The notes below the pieces were generated by a model, which was not told the DNA's origin, ran no database searches, and saw nothing but the letters and a program-made list of their open reading frames with translations. A DNA stretch of 64,000 nucleotides. It comes from Halobaculum gomorrense (GTDB lineage: Archaea; Halobacteriota; Halobacteria; Halobacteriales; Haloferacaceae). A program made the position numbers and the translations under genes. Each line of letters starts with the position of its first letter. The first letter of the stretch is position 1. Shown piece by piece: positions 1-8,794 of this stretch. The DNA is taken from assembly GCF_900129775.1 (NCBI RefSeq), contig NZ_FQWV01000001.1:517780-581779 (forward strand), read 5' to 3'.

Positions 1-1125
1 GACTTCGCGGGCGCGACGGCGCCCGAGGCGGAATTCGACGATCCCGTCGAGCCCGCGGCCGCGGGCACGGACGCCGCGGCGTCGACGGCGTCGACGGTCG
101 ACGAATCCAGCGCGGGCGAGACGGAGCGAGCCGGTGAACCGGCCGAGGCAGCGGACGCGACCGGCGACGATGTCGCGGTCGCGGAAGCAGATCCCGGTGC
201 GGGCGCCGAGCCCGAGCCCGTCGAGTCGGCGGACGCGACGCGAGCGGACGAGCCCGAAGACGACGATCCGATCGCGGGCGGCACCGCGGCGGCTGGATCG
301 ACCGAGTCGCTGACCGACGCCCCCGACGAATCGGGCGGCGACGGTGGCGAGGCCGCGGCGGCGGAACCCGCGGAAGCGGCCGGCGCTGACGACGACGCCG
401 CGGTCGCGGAGGCCGACCCCGGAGCGGACGCGGAACCGGAGCCCGTCGAGTCGGCCGGCGGTGGCGACCTCGGAGACTTCGAGGACCCGGACGACGGACC
501 GGGCGAGTTCGACGCGGGCGGAGCGGCCGACGCAAGCGGCGAGCCGGCGTCCGCCGACGCGGCCGACGAGGCGGGCGCGCCCGAGGAGGCGGACGACCTC
601 GGCGAGTTCGACGCCGACGCGGATGCCGATCCCGCCAACGCGGACGCCGACCCGGAGGACCTCGAGGACGCGCTCTCCGAGGAGGAGCGCCGCGAGGTCG
701 AGGCGGAACACGGCGTCGAGTTCTCCACGGGGAGTGAGGTTCCCGACGCCGGGGAGTCCGGGATCGAGACGCCGGACCCGGACACCGGGGCGGGCGACAC
801 CACGGGGAGCGACGAGTCGACGAGCGACCCGAGTTCCGAGCCGGCCGACGCCGAACGCGAGGAGCCCGCCGGTGGCGGCTCCGACGACGGGTCTGACGAC
901 GAGGCCGACGCGAGCGACGCCCCCGCAGATGTCGACCTCGAGAGCGCCGTGGTCGACGTGATGAGCGACCTCGACGACGGCGACGGCGTCGACCGCGAGG
1001 CCGTCGTCGCGGCCGCAGTCGATCGCCACGGCGCCGACCCCGGCGACGCGGAGGACGCCATCCAGGAGGCGCTCATGAGCGGGAAGTGCTACGAGCCGGC
1101 CGACGGGACGCTCAAGCCGATCTGA
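1..1125 (+). CDS. RPA-associated protein, C-terminal part (partial)
   Basis: The 5' end lies outside the window; 374 codons are visible in frame 1. The first ~310 residues are a low-complexity Ala/Glu/Asp/Gly-rich acidic linker. The last ~65 residues form a compact helical, winged-helix-like domain ending SGKCYEPADGTLKPI. The stop overlaps the start of a metallophosphoesterase gene (TGATG). In Haloferax the order rpa1-rpap1-rpe is known, with an RPA-associated OB-fold protein (COG3390) before a phosphoesterase, so this is probably Rpap, a partner of the single-strand DNA-binding protein RPA in replication and repair. The assignment rests on context and tail; the OB-fold is not in view. It could instead be an RPA subunit itself. 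Confidence 0.6.
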   Translation, partial: DFAGATAPEAEFDDPVEPAAAGTDAAASTASTVDESSAGETERAGEPAEAADATGDDVAVAEADPGAGAEPEPVESADATRADEPEDDDPIAGGTAAAGSTESLTDAPDESGGDGGEAAAAEPAEAAGADDDAAVAEADPGADAEPEPVESAGGGDLGDFEDPDDGPGEFDAGGAADASGEPASADAADEAGAPEEADDLGEFDADADADPANADADPEDLEDALSEEERREVEAEHGVEFSTGSEVPDAGESGIETPDPDTGAGDTTGSDESTSDPSSEPADAEREEPAGGGSDDGSDDEADASDAPADVDLESAVVDVMSDLDDGDGVDREAVVAAAVDRHGADPGDAEDAIQEALMSGKCYEPADGTLKPI

Positions 1126-1943
1126 TGGGTACGGGCACAGACCGCGGAACCGATCAGGGTCAGAGGGGCCCAGCGGATCGCCGGCCGCCGCTCGTCGAGC
1201 CGGTGCCCGACGCGCCCGCGGCGGTCGCCGATCTCGGCGACGAGACCGGCCTGCTCCTGGCCGATTACCACGCCGGCATCGAGGTCGGCCTCCGCTACGA
1301 GCGCGGCGTCGAACTCGACAGCGCCGCCGCCGAGCGCCGCGAGCGGGTGCTCGACCTGCTCGCGCGCACGGACGCCGACCGGCTCGTCGTCTTGGGCGAC
1401 GTGAGCCACCGCATCGGCGGCGTCGGCGACGCCGAGGCCGACGAACTGGAGACGCTGCTGTCGGCGGTCGACGTTCCCGTGACGCTCGCGCGCGGCAACC
1501 ACGACGCGGGGGTCGCCGAGGCGTTCGGCGACCGGATCGAGGTGACGCCGCCCGGAGGTGCCCGCATCGGCCACGTCGGCGTCTTCCACGGTCACACGCG
1601 GCCGGCGCCGGAGGTGCTCGGCGCCGACGTGGTCTGCATGGGACACGAGCACGTGGCGGTCAGGCTGGAGGACGCCGTCGGCGGCGCGCGCGCGGAGAAG
1701 GCGTGGCTGCGCGGACCGCTCTCGCGGGCGGCGTTCGAGGGCGAGGTGGACCTCGCGGACGCCGGTATCGAGTGGCGAGAGCCGGAACTCGTCGCGTTCC
1801 CGGCGTTCAACGACCGGTCGGGCGGCACGTGGGTGAACGTCGACGCGCAGGGGTTTCTCGCGCCGTTCCTCCCCGAGGCGCTGGCCGCGGGCGAAGCGTA
1901 CCTCCTCGACGGGACGCGGCTCGGGGACTACCGCGTCGTATGA
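1125..1943 (+). CDS. RPA-operon metallophosphoesterase (Rpe-like)
   Basis: 272 aa, calcineurin-like phosphoesterase fold. Metal-binding motifs run in order: LLADYHAG near residue 40, VLGDVSHR near 85, RGNHDAG near 125, FHGHTRP near 150 and MGHEHVAV near 170. The ATG overlaps the stop of the upstream RPA-associated gene, so the two are translationally coupled. That fits the third gene of the haloarchaeal rpa operon, whose cellular substrate is unknown to me. A start further upstream in the same frame (GTG 1086) would extend into the previous gene and was not chosen. Family is certain; the rpa link is inference from order. Confidence 0.82.
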   Translation: MGTGTDRGTDQGQRGPADRRPPLVEPVPDAPAAVADLGDETGLLLADYHAGIEVGLRYERGVELDSAAAERRERVLDLLARTDADRLVVLGDVSHRIGGVGDAEADELETLLSAVDVPVTLARGNHDAGVAEAFGDRIEVTPPGGARIGHVGVFHGHTRPAPEVLGADVVCMGHEHVAVRLEDAVGGARAEKAWLRGPLSRAAFEGEVDLADAGIEWREPELVAFPAFNDRSGGTWVNVDAQGFLAPFLPEALAAGEAYLLDGTRLGDYRVV

Positions 1944-2301
1944 GGCACGCGAGGATGGGCTCCGCGAGCGATCGACACGTCCAGGGGTCCGACCGCGACC
2001 CGACCGAGCGATCCGGACGAACGGTCGCGGCGGGCGTCCGATCTGACCGACCGTCGAAGCCACCGACCGCGTGTGAGCGGATCACACGTTTCCGGGGGCG
2101 TGAGGGTCCGTATCACGCGTTTTCGGCACGAAACAGCGAAGGAGTTATATACGAAACCCGTATATATGTAGCTACCAGAACGCCTTCGGGCGTGGTGGCA
2201 TCGATCGCTGAATGACACGGTGTTCTCACCTAATTGGCGGACGCACGCAGTCGCAGAGCGTCCGCTCAGTCCGAAGCAGTATGGTGTCGAGGTAACGAAC
2301 C
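1944..2301 (+). other. Intergenic region with promoter and structured leader
   Basis: 358 bases without a convincing gene. It holds an 8-bp inverted repeat of TATA-like sequence (TATATACG, 2146-2153, and CGTATATA, 2159-2166). Next comes a UUCG-type hairpin (about 2175-2198; ACGCC-ttcg-GGCGT core). Then an 8-bp stem-loop follows (GCGGACGC 2237-2244 with GCGTCCGC 2258-2265). If transcription starts ~26 bases after the TATA sequence, the downstream coiled-coil gene has a ~115-130 base structured 5' leader. A small RNA gene is an alternative reading. Confidence 0.5.
2146..2166. promoter_or_regulatory. Palindromic TATA-like element
   Basis: TATATACG and its reverse complement are separated by five bases (aaacc). 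Either half could act as box A. It is the most AT-rich point of the spacer and the only plausible promoter for the gene starting at 2302. The symmetry also allows a regulator site. Confidence 0.5.
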
Positions 2302-3225
2302 ATGGTAACGAAAGAGGAAGTTCTCGAAGAGTACGGTCTCGATCAGTTGGATGAATCACGAAACGTCTCCCTTTCCGAGGAGGAACTGGAGAACGATTCG
2401 AAGGGTCAGCTGATCAAGAAGGCCGGTCAGCTCCGTGACCGACGTAACGAGCTCAATCAGATGGCGTCCGAGCGCGCGTCCAAGCGCGACGACCTGAACG
2501 CGAAGACACGCGAGAAGGTCGACGAGGCGCAGGAACACCGCGAATCGCGGGACGAGCTCAACGAACAGGTCCAGGAGCACAAGGAGTCGCGAAACGAGCT
2601 GAACGCCCAGGCGAACGAGCTGTTCGACGAGGTCGAGGAGATGAAGCAGGACCTCGAACTCGGCTCGGGCAAGTCTATCGAGGAGCTCAAAGAGGAGATC
2701 GAAGACCTCGAGTTCAAGCAGCAGACCGAGGTTTTGGGCACCGAGGAGGAGCGCGAGCTCATCGAGAAGATCGAGAGCAAGCGCGAGAAGCTCGCGGAGA
2801 AGAAGGGGAAAGTCGACCAGAGCGACGAGCTCGAGGAGCTCATCGAGGAAGCCGAGGAGGTCCGCTCCGAGGCGTCGACCCACCACCAGAAGGTGACCGA
2901 GCTGGCCGACGAGGCCCAAGAGCACCACAACCAGATGATCGAGGCCTACCGCGAGGCCGACGAGATCCGCGACGAGGCCGACGCCATGCACGAGCTGTTC
3001 GTGGAGGCGCAGGAGGCCGCCGACCAGCACCACGAGGACTTCGTCCGTGTCCAGAAGCGCCTGCGCGAACTGGACAAGGAGGAGGAGGAAGAAAAGAAGG
3101 AGGAGCGCGAGGCCAAGATGGAAGAGGAGCGCGAGGAGGCCGAAGAGATCTACCAGAAGTTCAAGGAAGGCGAGACCCTCGACACCGAAGACCTGATGAA
3201 GCTCCAGAAGACGGGGCTTCTGTAA
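2302..3225 (+). CDS. Archaeal coiled-coil protein
   Basis: 307 aa, almost entirely charged helix. Residues ~35-300 are Glu/Lys/Arg-rich with heptad spacing, typical of a long coiled coil, in repeats such as RDELNEQVQEHKESRNELNA. There is no signal peptide, membrane segment or enzyme motif. It resembles the uncharacterised archaeal coiled-coil proteins of COG1340. The ATG at 2302 is chosen because an upstream ATG (2281) is in another frame with an early stop. Codons such as AAG and GAA are common here and overall GC is a little lower than in neighbours. The leader is long and structured. Function unknown; a structural or nucleoid-associated role is speculation. Confidence 0.8.
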   Translation: MVTKEEVLEEYGLDQLDESRNVSLSEEELENDSKGQLIKKAGQLRDRRNELNQMASERASKRDDLNAKTREKVDEAQEHRESRDELNEQVQEHKESRNELNAQANELFDEVEEMKQDLELGSGKSIEELKEEIEDLEFKQQTEVLGTEEERELIEKIESKREKLAEKKGKVDQSDELEELIEEAEEVRSEASTHHQKVTELADEAQEHHNQMIEAYREADEIRDEADAMHELFVEAQEAADQHHEDFVRVQKRLRELDKEEEEEKKEEREAKMEEEREEAEEIYQKFKEGETLDTEDLMKLQKTGLL

Positions 3226-3372
3226 CTCGGACGTTCGACGTTTCTACCGATCGAACCGCCGTTTGACACGCTTCCGTGTTCGACGCGCGACCGCGTTTCA
3301 CCGCCCGCGAGCGACGGCGCCGGCGACGGTTCCGGCCGCGGTCCTCGCGTCGTCTCGACGCACGTCACCGGA

Positions 3373-3380
3373 TCTTATTC
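3373..3380 (+). promoter_or_regulatory. TATA box of sppA-like gene
   Basis: TCTTATTC is centred ~27 bases before ATG 3403, consistent with a leaderless transcript. It supports the ATG at 3403 over the in-frame GTG at 3397. Confidence 0.5.
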
Positions 3381-3402
3381 CTCGCCCGGTCGAAGCGTGG
3401 CT

Positions 3403-4422
3403 ATGCCAGATACCACAGGCAGATCCCTCACCGGCGCGGTCGTCCTGCTCGCCGCCGGCGCGCTCGCGGCGGCCGTCGGCTACGCGCTGTTCGTGATCCT
3501 CCCCGGCGACCTGGCGGAGTTGCTCGGCGTGGTGTTGACGCTCGTCGTCGTCGCGGTCGCGCTCAAGATCGCCGCCGGGACGCTCGCCGCGCGCTTCGCC
3601 AACTACACGGTCGCGGAGGTCGCCGTCGAGGGCCCGATCACCCGCGATGGCGACTCGTCGTCGTTCCCGCCGTCGCCGGGGACCCCCGGCGCCGACGAGA
3701 TTGTCGACCAGATCGAGCGGGCGAACGAGGATCCGAACGCCGAGGCGCTGGTTGTCAAGCTGAACACGCCGGGCGGTGAGATCGTCCCCAGCGAGGACAT
3801 CCGGCTGGCGGCCGAGCGCTTCGACGGCCCGACCGTCGGGTACGCGACCGACACCTGCGCCAGCGGCGGCTACGCGATCGCCGCCGGCTGCGACGAGCTG
3901 TGGGCGCGCGAGGGGAGCGTCGTCGGCTCCATCGGCGTTATCGGCTCGCGGCCGAACGTCCACGAGCTGGCCGACCGCCTCGGGGTCAGCTACGAGCAGC
4001 TCACCGCCGGTGAGTACAAGGACGCCGGGCTGCCGCTGAAGGAGGTGACGCCCGACGAGCGCGCGTACCTCCAGGGAATCGTCGACGACTACTACGACCA
4101 GTTCGTCGCGCAGGTCGCCGAGGGGCGCGACATGGAGGAGGCGGCGATCCGCGAGACAGAGGCGCGGGTGTTCCTCGGTCGGGAGGCCCGCGAGCGCGGC
4201 CTCGTCGACGGCCTCGGCGACCGCGAGGCCGTCCTCGACCGCGTCGAGGAGTTGACCGGTGCCGAGGCGGTGGTCGAGGAGTTCACGCCCACGGGAGGGC
4301 TCATGGGACGGCTCCGCGGTGGCGCGACCGCGACCGCGTACGCCCTTGGCGCCGGCGTCGCCGCCGCCGTCGCCGGCGACGGGACGGCAGACGGCGCGAG
4401 CGACGTGCGGTTCAGGCGGTAG
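3403..4422 (+). CDS. sppA: Signal peptide peptidase SppA-like S49 serine protease
   Basis: 339 aa. Two hydrophobic segments near residues 5-30 and 35-60 anchor the protein, followed by an S49 (ClpP-fold) protease domain. The nucleophile region TCASGGYAIAAGCDEL (around residues 150-165) and GSVVGSIGVIGSRP match the SppA family, and the catalytic Lys is likely in GEYKDAGLP. It should cut remnant signal peptides or membrane protein fragments within the membrane. A short Ala/Gly-rich C-terminal hydrophobic stretch follows. It stands alone, not next to the NfeD/stomatin pair near 19 kb. The start is set by the TATA spacing. Confidence 0.88.
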   Translation: MPDTTGRSLTGAVVLLAAGALAAAVGYALFVILPGDLAELLGVVLTLVVVAVALKIAAGTLAARFANYTVAEVAVEGPITRDGDSSSFPPSPGTPGADEIVDQIERANEDPNAEALVVKLNTPGGEIVPSEDIRLAAERFDGPTVGYATDTCASGGYAIAAGCDELWAREGSVVGSIGVIGSRPNVHELADRLGVSYEQLTAGEYKDAGLPLKEVTPDERAYLQGIVDDYYDQFVAQVAEGRDMEEAAIRETEARVFLGREARERGLVDGLGDREAVLDRVEELTGAEAVVEEFTPTGGLMGRLRGGATATAYALGAGVAAAVAGDGTADGASDVRFRR

Positions 4423-4491
4423 GCGGCGGCTCCCAGACGCGCCGAGCACGACGGCGTCGCCGGCGACCCGCGTGAACCCCCGCCATGGTGG

Positions 4492-4500
4492 CCTTTTTTA
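4492..4500 (+). promoter_or_regulatory. TATA box of DUF373 gene
   Basis: CTTTTTTA lies ~27 bases before GTG 4524. It overlaps the longer reading of the ORF, so it argues for the internal GTG start. Confidence 0.5.
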
Positions 4501-4523
4501 CCCGGGGGGACATCCCACCGCAC

Positions 4524-5687
4524 GTGACGACGCTGGTCCTGTGCGTGGACCGCTCGAACGACGTGGGCCGGAAGGCCGGCGTCGACACTCCCGTCGTGGG
4601 GTGGGAAGCGGTCCGGTCGCTCGTGACGGACCTCGGCCTGGCCGACCCCGAAGACGCCGGCGTCAACTCCATGTTGGAATCGCTCCGAGTCGCGCGTGAC
4701 CTCTCTGACGAGGGCGAAGACGTCTCCGTCGCGGTCGTCTCCGGCGCGGGCGACTCCGCGGTCCGGGCCGACCGCGCGCTCGCGCGCCAACTTGACGACG
4801 TGCTCGCGACCGACGAGTTTGACTCGGCGGTCGTCGTCATCGACTCCTCGGCCGACGAGCGCGCGGTGCCGATGGTCGAGTCGCGGCTGCCCGTCGACGC
4901 CGTCGACCGCGTCGTCGTGCGGCAAGCGCGCGATCTGGAGTCGACGTACTACCTCCTCAAGCAGTTCATGGCCGACGAGGAGCTCCGGGAGACGGTGCTC
5001 GTGCCGATCGGTATCGGCCTGCTCATCCTGCCGGCGCTGCTGGTATACTTCTCGCCGGCGATCGCCGTCGCGGCTGTGGCGACGCTGCTGGGCGCGGCGC
5101 TGCTGTACTACGGGCTCGGAATTGACGAGGCGGTCGAGTCCGCACCCGAGCGCGCCCGCGAGGCGTTGTACTCCGGACAGGTGTCGGTCGTGACGTACGT
5201 CGCGGCGCTGGGGCTGTCCGTCGTCGGGGTCTTCCTCGGCGCGCTCGCGGCCTCGCCCACCGCCGGCGAGTTCGTCGCGACGATGCAGTTCACCTACGCC
5301 GCCGTCCCGTGGCTCGCGCTCGCCGCGTTGACGGCGTCGTTCGGTCGGCTGCTCGACGAGCTCATCCGCGACGAGGGCGTCAGAACTCCGTACCTGAACC
5401 TCCCGTTCGGCGTCCTCGCGGTCGGTCTGCTGTTGCGCGGGTTCGCCGGCTACTTTCTCGAGCGCGAGGCGAACTGGGACAACCTGGCGGTGCTGGGCTA
5501 CCGGCTGGCGCCGACCGAGCGGCTCGCGCTGTTCATCGTCGGCGGCATCGCACTCGCGCTCGTGGGCGTTCGCATCGCCGCGAGCGTCTCCCACGAGACG
5601 CTCGACGAGGTCATCGACGAGACCGGTTCGGGCTCGACCGGGGACGGGGGCGTCGGCGGAAACCGCGGCGACGGCGGTCGCCGATAA
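4524..5687 (+). CDS. DUF373 family membrane protein (paralogue 1)
   Basis: 387 aa. A cytosolic N-terminal domain of ~155 residues begins TTLVLCVDRSNDVGRKAGV and contains RVVVRQARDLESTYYLLKQF. About six membrane segments follow, and a Gly/Asp-rich tail. This is the archaeal DUF373 family (PF04123), whose function is not established. The GTG at 4524 matches the family's conserved beginning and the TATA spacing; the longer ORF from 4485 would include the promoter. A second copy sits at 12298-13479 on the other strand with the same domain order. A role at the membrane is inferred from topology only. Confidence 0.85.
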   Translation: MTTLVLCVDRSNDVGRKAGVDTPVVGWEAVRSLVTDLGLADPEDAGVNSMLESLRVARDLSDEGEDVSVAVVSGAGDSAVRADRALARQLDDVLATDEFDSAVVVIDSSADERAVPMVESRLPVDAVDRVVVRQARDLESTYYLLKQFMADEELRETVLVPIGIGLLILPALLVYFSPAIAVAAVATLLGAALLYYGLGIDEAVESAPERAREALYSGQVSVVTYVAALGLSVVGVFLGALAASPTAGEFVATMQFTYAAVPWLALAALTASFGRLLDELIRDEGVRTPYLNLPFGVLAVGLLLRGFAGYFLEREANWDNLAVLGYRLAPTERLALFIVGGIALALVGVRIAASVSHETLDEVIDETGSGSTGDGGVGGNRGDGGRR

Positions 5688-5723
5688 GCGGGTCAGCCGA
5701 TCGCCGGCCGCGAGGTCGACCGG

Positions 5724-6482
5724 TCAGATTCGCGCGCTCGTTCGGCTCTCCTGCTTCGGTCGAACCACGTCAGCGAGCGCGACGAGCAGGCCGAACAGCC
5801 ATCCCACCGGCACCGAGATGCCGATCCACATGAGCACGTAGGCGGTACCGCGGAGGTCGAGCCGCGCACGGATGACCTCGTTGAGGCCGCCGATCGCGAG
5901 CGGGCCGTCGAGGATCCACACCGCCAGCGACGTGGTGTTCGGGAAGACCACGTTCGCGAGCGCCGGCGAGTACAGCGCCGCGACTACGGGCGGCAACAGG
6001 AACGCGGTCACGGCGGCGGGGTACGCGATCAGGACGCTGGTCCCCCGTCCGCCGACGCGCGAGGCGCCGACGGCGACCGCCGCGGCGACGGTCGCGACCG
6101 CGCCGGCGGCGCCGACCGCGATGAGGCCGCCCGTGGAGAACTTCCGGACCCAGGCGGCGACGGTGAGTCCGCCCCACGCGACGATCGAGAGGAGTACGAC
6201 GCCGACGACGCCCAGGCGCGTGGCCGCGGAGTCGATCGTGGTGGCGTACAAGCGCGCCGCGAACCCGAACAGCAGCAGGGGGTAGCCGACGACGACGAGC
6301 GGCACGCCGACGGCGGCCCAGAGGTAGTACGCGATCACCTGCGGGGTCGTCTCCGGCGTCCACTTTCCGACGACTCGTCCGGGGTCGAGCTGGCGGGGGA
6401 ACGCCAGCTCCATCCACGTGGCGTGGAGCCTCGCGATGTCGATCCGAACGGCGTCCAACAGCCCCGCGGAACGTTGCTCCAT
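5724..6482 (-). CDS. Haloarchaeal polytopic membrane protein
   Basis: 252 aa with about six hydrophobic segments, starting near VIAYYLWAAVGVPLVVVGY and ending in GISVPVGWLFGLLVALADVV. There is no recognisable motif or family. ATG 6482 is chosen because the 40-residue hydrophilic N-terminus (MEQRSAGLLDAVRIDIARLH) reads naturally; the frame stays open upstream but becomes Arg-rich shadow sequence. It is followed closely by the convergent DUF373 gene. Transcription probably starts in the spacer 6483-6616. Confidence 0.7.
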   Translation of the reverse strand: MEQRSAGLLDAVRIDIARLHATWMELAFPRQLDPGRVVGKWTPETTPQVIAYYLWAAVGVPLVVVGYPLLLFGFAARLYATTIDSAATRLGVVGVVLLSIVAWGGLTVAAWVRKFSTGGLIAVGAAGAVATVAAAVAVGASRVGGRGTSVLIAYPAAVTAFLLPPVVAALYSPALANVVFPNTTSLAVWILDGPLAIGGLNEVIRARLDLRGTAYVLMWIGISVPVGWLFGLLVALADVVRPKQESRTSARI

Positions 6483-6616
6483 CGACCGAGGGATCCGCCG
6501 GCCGCCGATTGAAAGTTTCGCTCGCCCGTTCGTCGTATCAACGCTCCGATCCGTCGACGTGGACGAGCGGCCCCGCAGTCGCCAGCGTCGGCTGTTTTCA
6601 ACCGCCGTCGGTGCCG

Positions 6617-7453
6617 TCAGTTCCAGGGAGCGAACCCGGGGTCGACCCGGCGGTCCTCGCGGTCGATGGCGTCGATAGTCGCCACGTCCTCGTCGTCGAG
6701 CGTCACACCCAGCGACTCCCAGTTGTCGCGGATGTGGGCCTCGCCAGTCGCCTTCGGGATCGCGGTGACTCCCTTCTCGCGCAGCCACGCGAGGCTCACC
6801 TGCGCCTCGCTCGCGTCGTGTTTCTCGGCGATCTCGGTCAATTCGGGCACGTCGAACACGCCGCCGCGGGCAAGCGGCGAGTAGGCGACGACCTCTACGT
6901 CGTGTTCGGCACAGGCCTCGCGCAGCTCCTCCTGCTGGAGCAGCGGGTGCAGCTCGACTTGGTTCGCGAAGACCGGCGCGTCGCTGATCTCGACGGCCTC
7001 GGCGACCTGCCTGGGCTCGAAGTTGGAGATCCCGATGCGGTCGATCAGGCCGTCGTCGTACAGGTCGTTGAACGCTGCGAGCGTCTCCTCCGCGTCGTAC
7101 TCGCGCGCGGGCCAGTGGACGTACATGAGGTCGACGGCGTCGACGCCGAGGCGGTCGAGGCTCTCCTCGGTCGTCGCGCGAACATCCTCGGGCGCGAGGT
7201 TGTCGATCCACACCTTACTCGCGAGGAAGATGTCCTCGCGGTCCACGTCGGCGCGGGCGATGCCGTCGCCGACTTCCGCCTCGTTGCCGTAGATCTGGGC
7301 GGTGTCGACGTGGCGATAGCCCATCTCCAGCGCGGTCGCGACTGCGTTCCGGCACGCCTCGGGGTCGGTGTTCTCCCACGTGCCGAGCCCGGGCATGGGC
7401 ATGCCGTTGGCGGACGGGGCGTCGTCGTGACCGAACGACTGCTGGTCTGTCAT
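6617..7453 (-). CDS. Aldo/keto reductase
   Basis: 278 aa, TIM-barrel NADPH-dependent oxidoreductase. The catalytic tetrad is complete: Asp50 and Tyr55 in RHVDTAQIYGNEAEVGDG, Lys80 in LASKVW and His113 in MYVHWP. GISNFEPRQV and the C-terminal cofactor-binding region AIPKATGEAHIRDN are also present. It resembles 2,5-diketo-gluconate reductase/AKR5-type enzymes; the natural substrate cannot be told. It appears monocistronic. Confidence 0.9.
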   Translation of the reverse strand: MTDQQSFGHDDAPSANGMPMPGLGTWENTDPEACRNAVATALEMGYRHVDTAQIYGNEAEVGDGIARADVDREDIFLASKVWIDNLAPEDVRATTEESLDRLGVDAVDLMYVHWPAREYDAEETLAAFNDLYDDGLIDRIGISNFEPRQVAEAVEISDAPVFANQVELHPLLQQEELREACAEHDVEVVAYSPLARGGVFDVPELTEIAEKHDASEAQVSLAWLREKGVTAIPKATGEAHIRDNWESLGVTLDDEDVATIDAIDREDRRVDPGFAPWN

Positions 7454-7591
7454 CGATCAACCGAAGGCGGCTCGCGCGAAAAGGCGTTGTGGCAGGCGCG
7501 CGGGCTGCCGGTATGCGGGTGCGTCACGATGTCGCCGCGACGGCGCTCGACTCGGACGCGGCCAAGCCGTCCGCGGTCGAACCGAACGCCG

Positions 7592-8359
7592 TCAGCCGAT
7601 GTAGCGCAGCTCGTCCTCGCTGGGCATCCCGCCGTCACCGCCGCCCTGCATCTCCTGGATCTTACCGACGACCTCTTCCATCTCCTCGGCGCGCTCCTCC
7701 AGATCGGAGCAGTCGACCTCGATGTCGAGCAGGGTCTGAAGGACTTCGAGCACCGCCTGTGCGCTCTTGGGGTCGACGAGGTAGCCGGAGGTCTCGCCCA
7801 TCAGACACGCCGCGGGGAGCCCGCGCCGGGCGCCCAGCCCGAGCACCAGCCCGGAGACGCCGACGATGCCGCCGGCGGGCTCGTTCTCGCGGAACTCGAC
7901 GCCCGCATCCTCCAACGCCTCGCGGTCGGTGTCCGGGGAGCCGGCGCCGAGCACGTCGTACTCGTCGTCCTCGATGAGTTCGCCCGTGGGGACACCCCCG
8001 AGCGCGAACGCGCGTTCGCAGCCGAACGCCTCGGCGATGTTGAGAAACGCCGTCGTCAGGGTGTAGTGCCCCTCGTTGCTCGCGGCCTGGTGGTCACCGG
8101 TGAGCACCAGTAGGTCCTGCCCGTCGGCGTCGACGTGATGGAACTCCGCGTGCGTCAACTCGGCGACGCCGTCCTCGTCGACGGTCACCTGCGGGGGGAA
8201 GTCGGTCGTGTAGACGCGCCTGACGAGCTCGCCGTCGAACTCCTCGACGAGGTGCTCGGCGACGAGCTTGCCGACGTGGCCGACGCCGGGCAGCCCCTCG
8301 ATGAAGACGGGATTCGAGAGGTCGGGGTCGGCGACGGCCTCGATGTCGATGTCGTCCAT
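7592..8359 (-). CDS. PAC2 family proteasome-assembly-chaperone-like protein
   Basis: 255 aa. The N-terminal half has PVFIEGLPGVGHVGKLVAEH, typical of archaeal PAC2/COG2047 proteins (PF09754). The centre has ERAFALGGVPTGEL and GLGARRGLPAACLMGETSGY. The C-terminal ~60 residues form a charged helix ending GGMPSEDELRYIG. Archaeal members are homologous to eukaryotic Pba1/Pba2 and suspected 20S proteasome chaperones. It is the last gene of the conserved L44e-S27e-aIF2alpha-Nop10-PAC2 series, but 220 bases separate it from nop10 and a TATA-like TCTTTACC (about 8380) suggests its own promoter. ATG 8359 is chosen over the Arg-rich upstream extension. Confidence 0.88.
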   Translation of the reverse strand: MDDIDIEAVADPDLSNPVFIEGLPGVGHVGKLVAEHLVEEFDGELVRRVYTTDFPPQVTVDEDGVAELTHAEFHHVDADGQDLLVLTGDHQAASNEGHYTLTTAFLNIAEAFGCERAFALGGVPTGELIEDDEYDVLGAGSPDTDREALEDAGVEFRENEPAGGIVGVSGLVLGLGARRGLPAACLMGETSGYLVDPKSAQAVLEVLQTLLDIEVDCSDLEERAEEMEEVVGKIQEMQGGGDGGMPSEDELRYIG

Positions 8360-8579
8360 GTGCGTGGTGACGGGGCGGGGAAGGTAAAGACGCGTCGGCT
8401 CGATCCCTCGGTCTCCTGTGGGGGCCATCTCGGAGACTGAGTGGGACGGGACTGTTCGCGAGTAGACGACCGCGAAAGCCCCACCCGTGGTTTGAACGGG
8501 CGTCGTCGCACCCGTTCGCGCGGCACGCACGCCCGCGGCTGGTCTGGGTCGAAATCGGTGGAACCCGTGGCGTGGGTCG

Positions 8580-8780
8580 CTACTCGTCGTCGCTGTTGCC
8601 GTCGCGGTTCCGCACCCGGGCGCGTCGTCGGTACTCCCCGTGCGGTTCCTCGGGGTTGAACGGCGCGGGCGCGGAGTTGACCGCCGCTGCGCCGCACTCA
8701 GGGCAGGCGTCGCCGAGGGTGTAGACGGGGCGCTCGTGGGTCGCCTCCCAGTCGCCGCACACCCGGATGTCGGACTTCAC
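8580..8780 (-). CDS. nop10: H/ACA RNP protein Nop10
   Basis: 66 aa, starting with GTG at 8780 (VKSDIRVCGDW). The single zinc-ribbon-like Cys set, YTLGDACPECGAAAVNSAPAPF, is the Nop10 signature, and PEEPHGEYRRRAR completes the family core. Nop10 joins Cbf5, Gar1 and L7Ae to pseudouridylate rRNA under guide RNA control. The usual fourth Cys of eukaryotic forms is absent, as in many archaea. It lies 14 bases after the aIF2-alpha gene in the same direction, so it is co-transcribed. Confidence 0.92.
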   Translation of the reverse strand: MKSDIRVCGDWEATHERPVYTLGDACPECGAAAVNSAPAPFNPEEPHGEYRRRARVRNRDGNSDDE

Positions 8781-8794
8781 GTGTCGGTTGCGGG

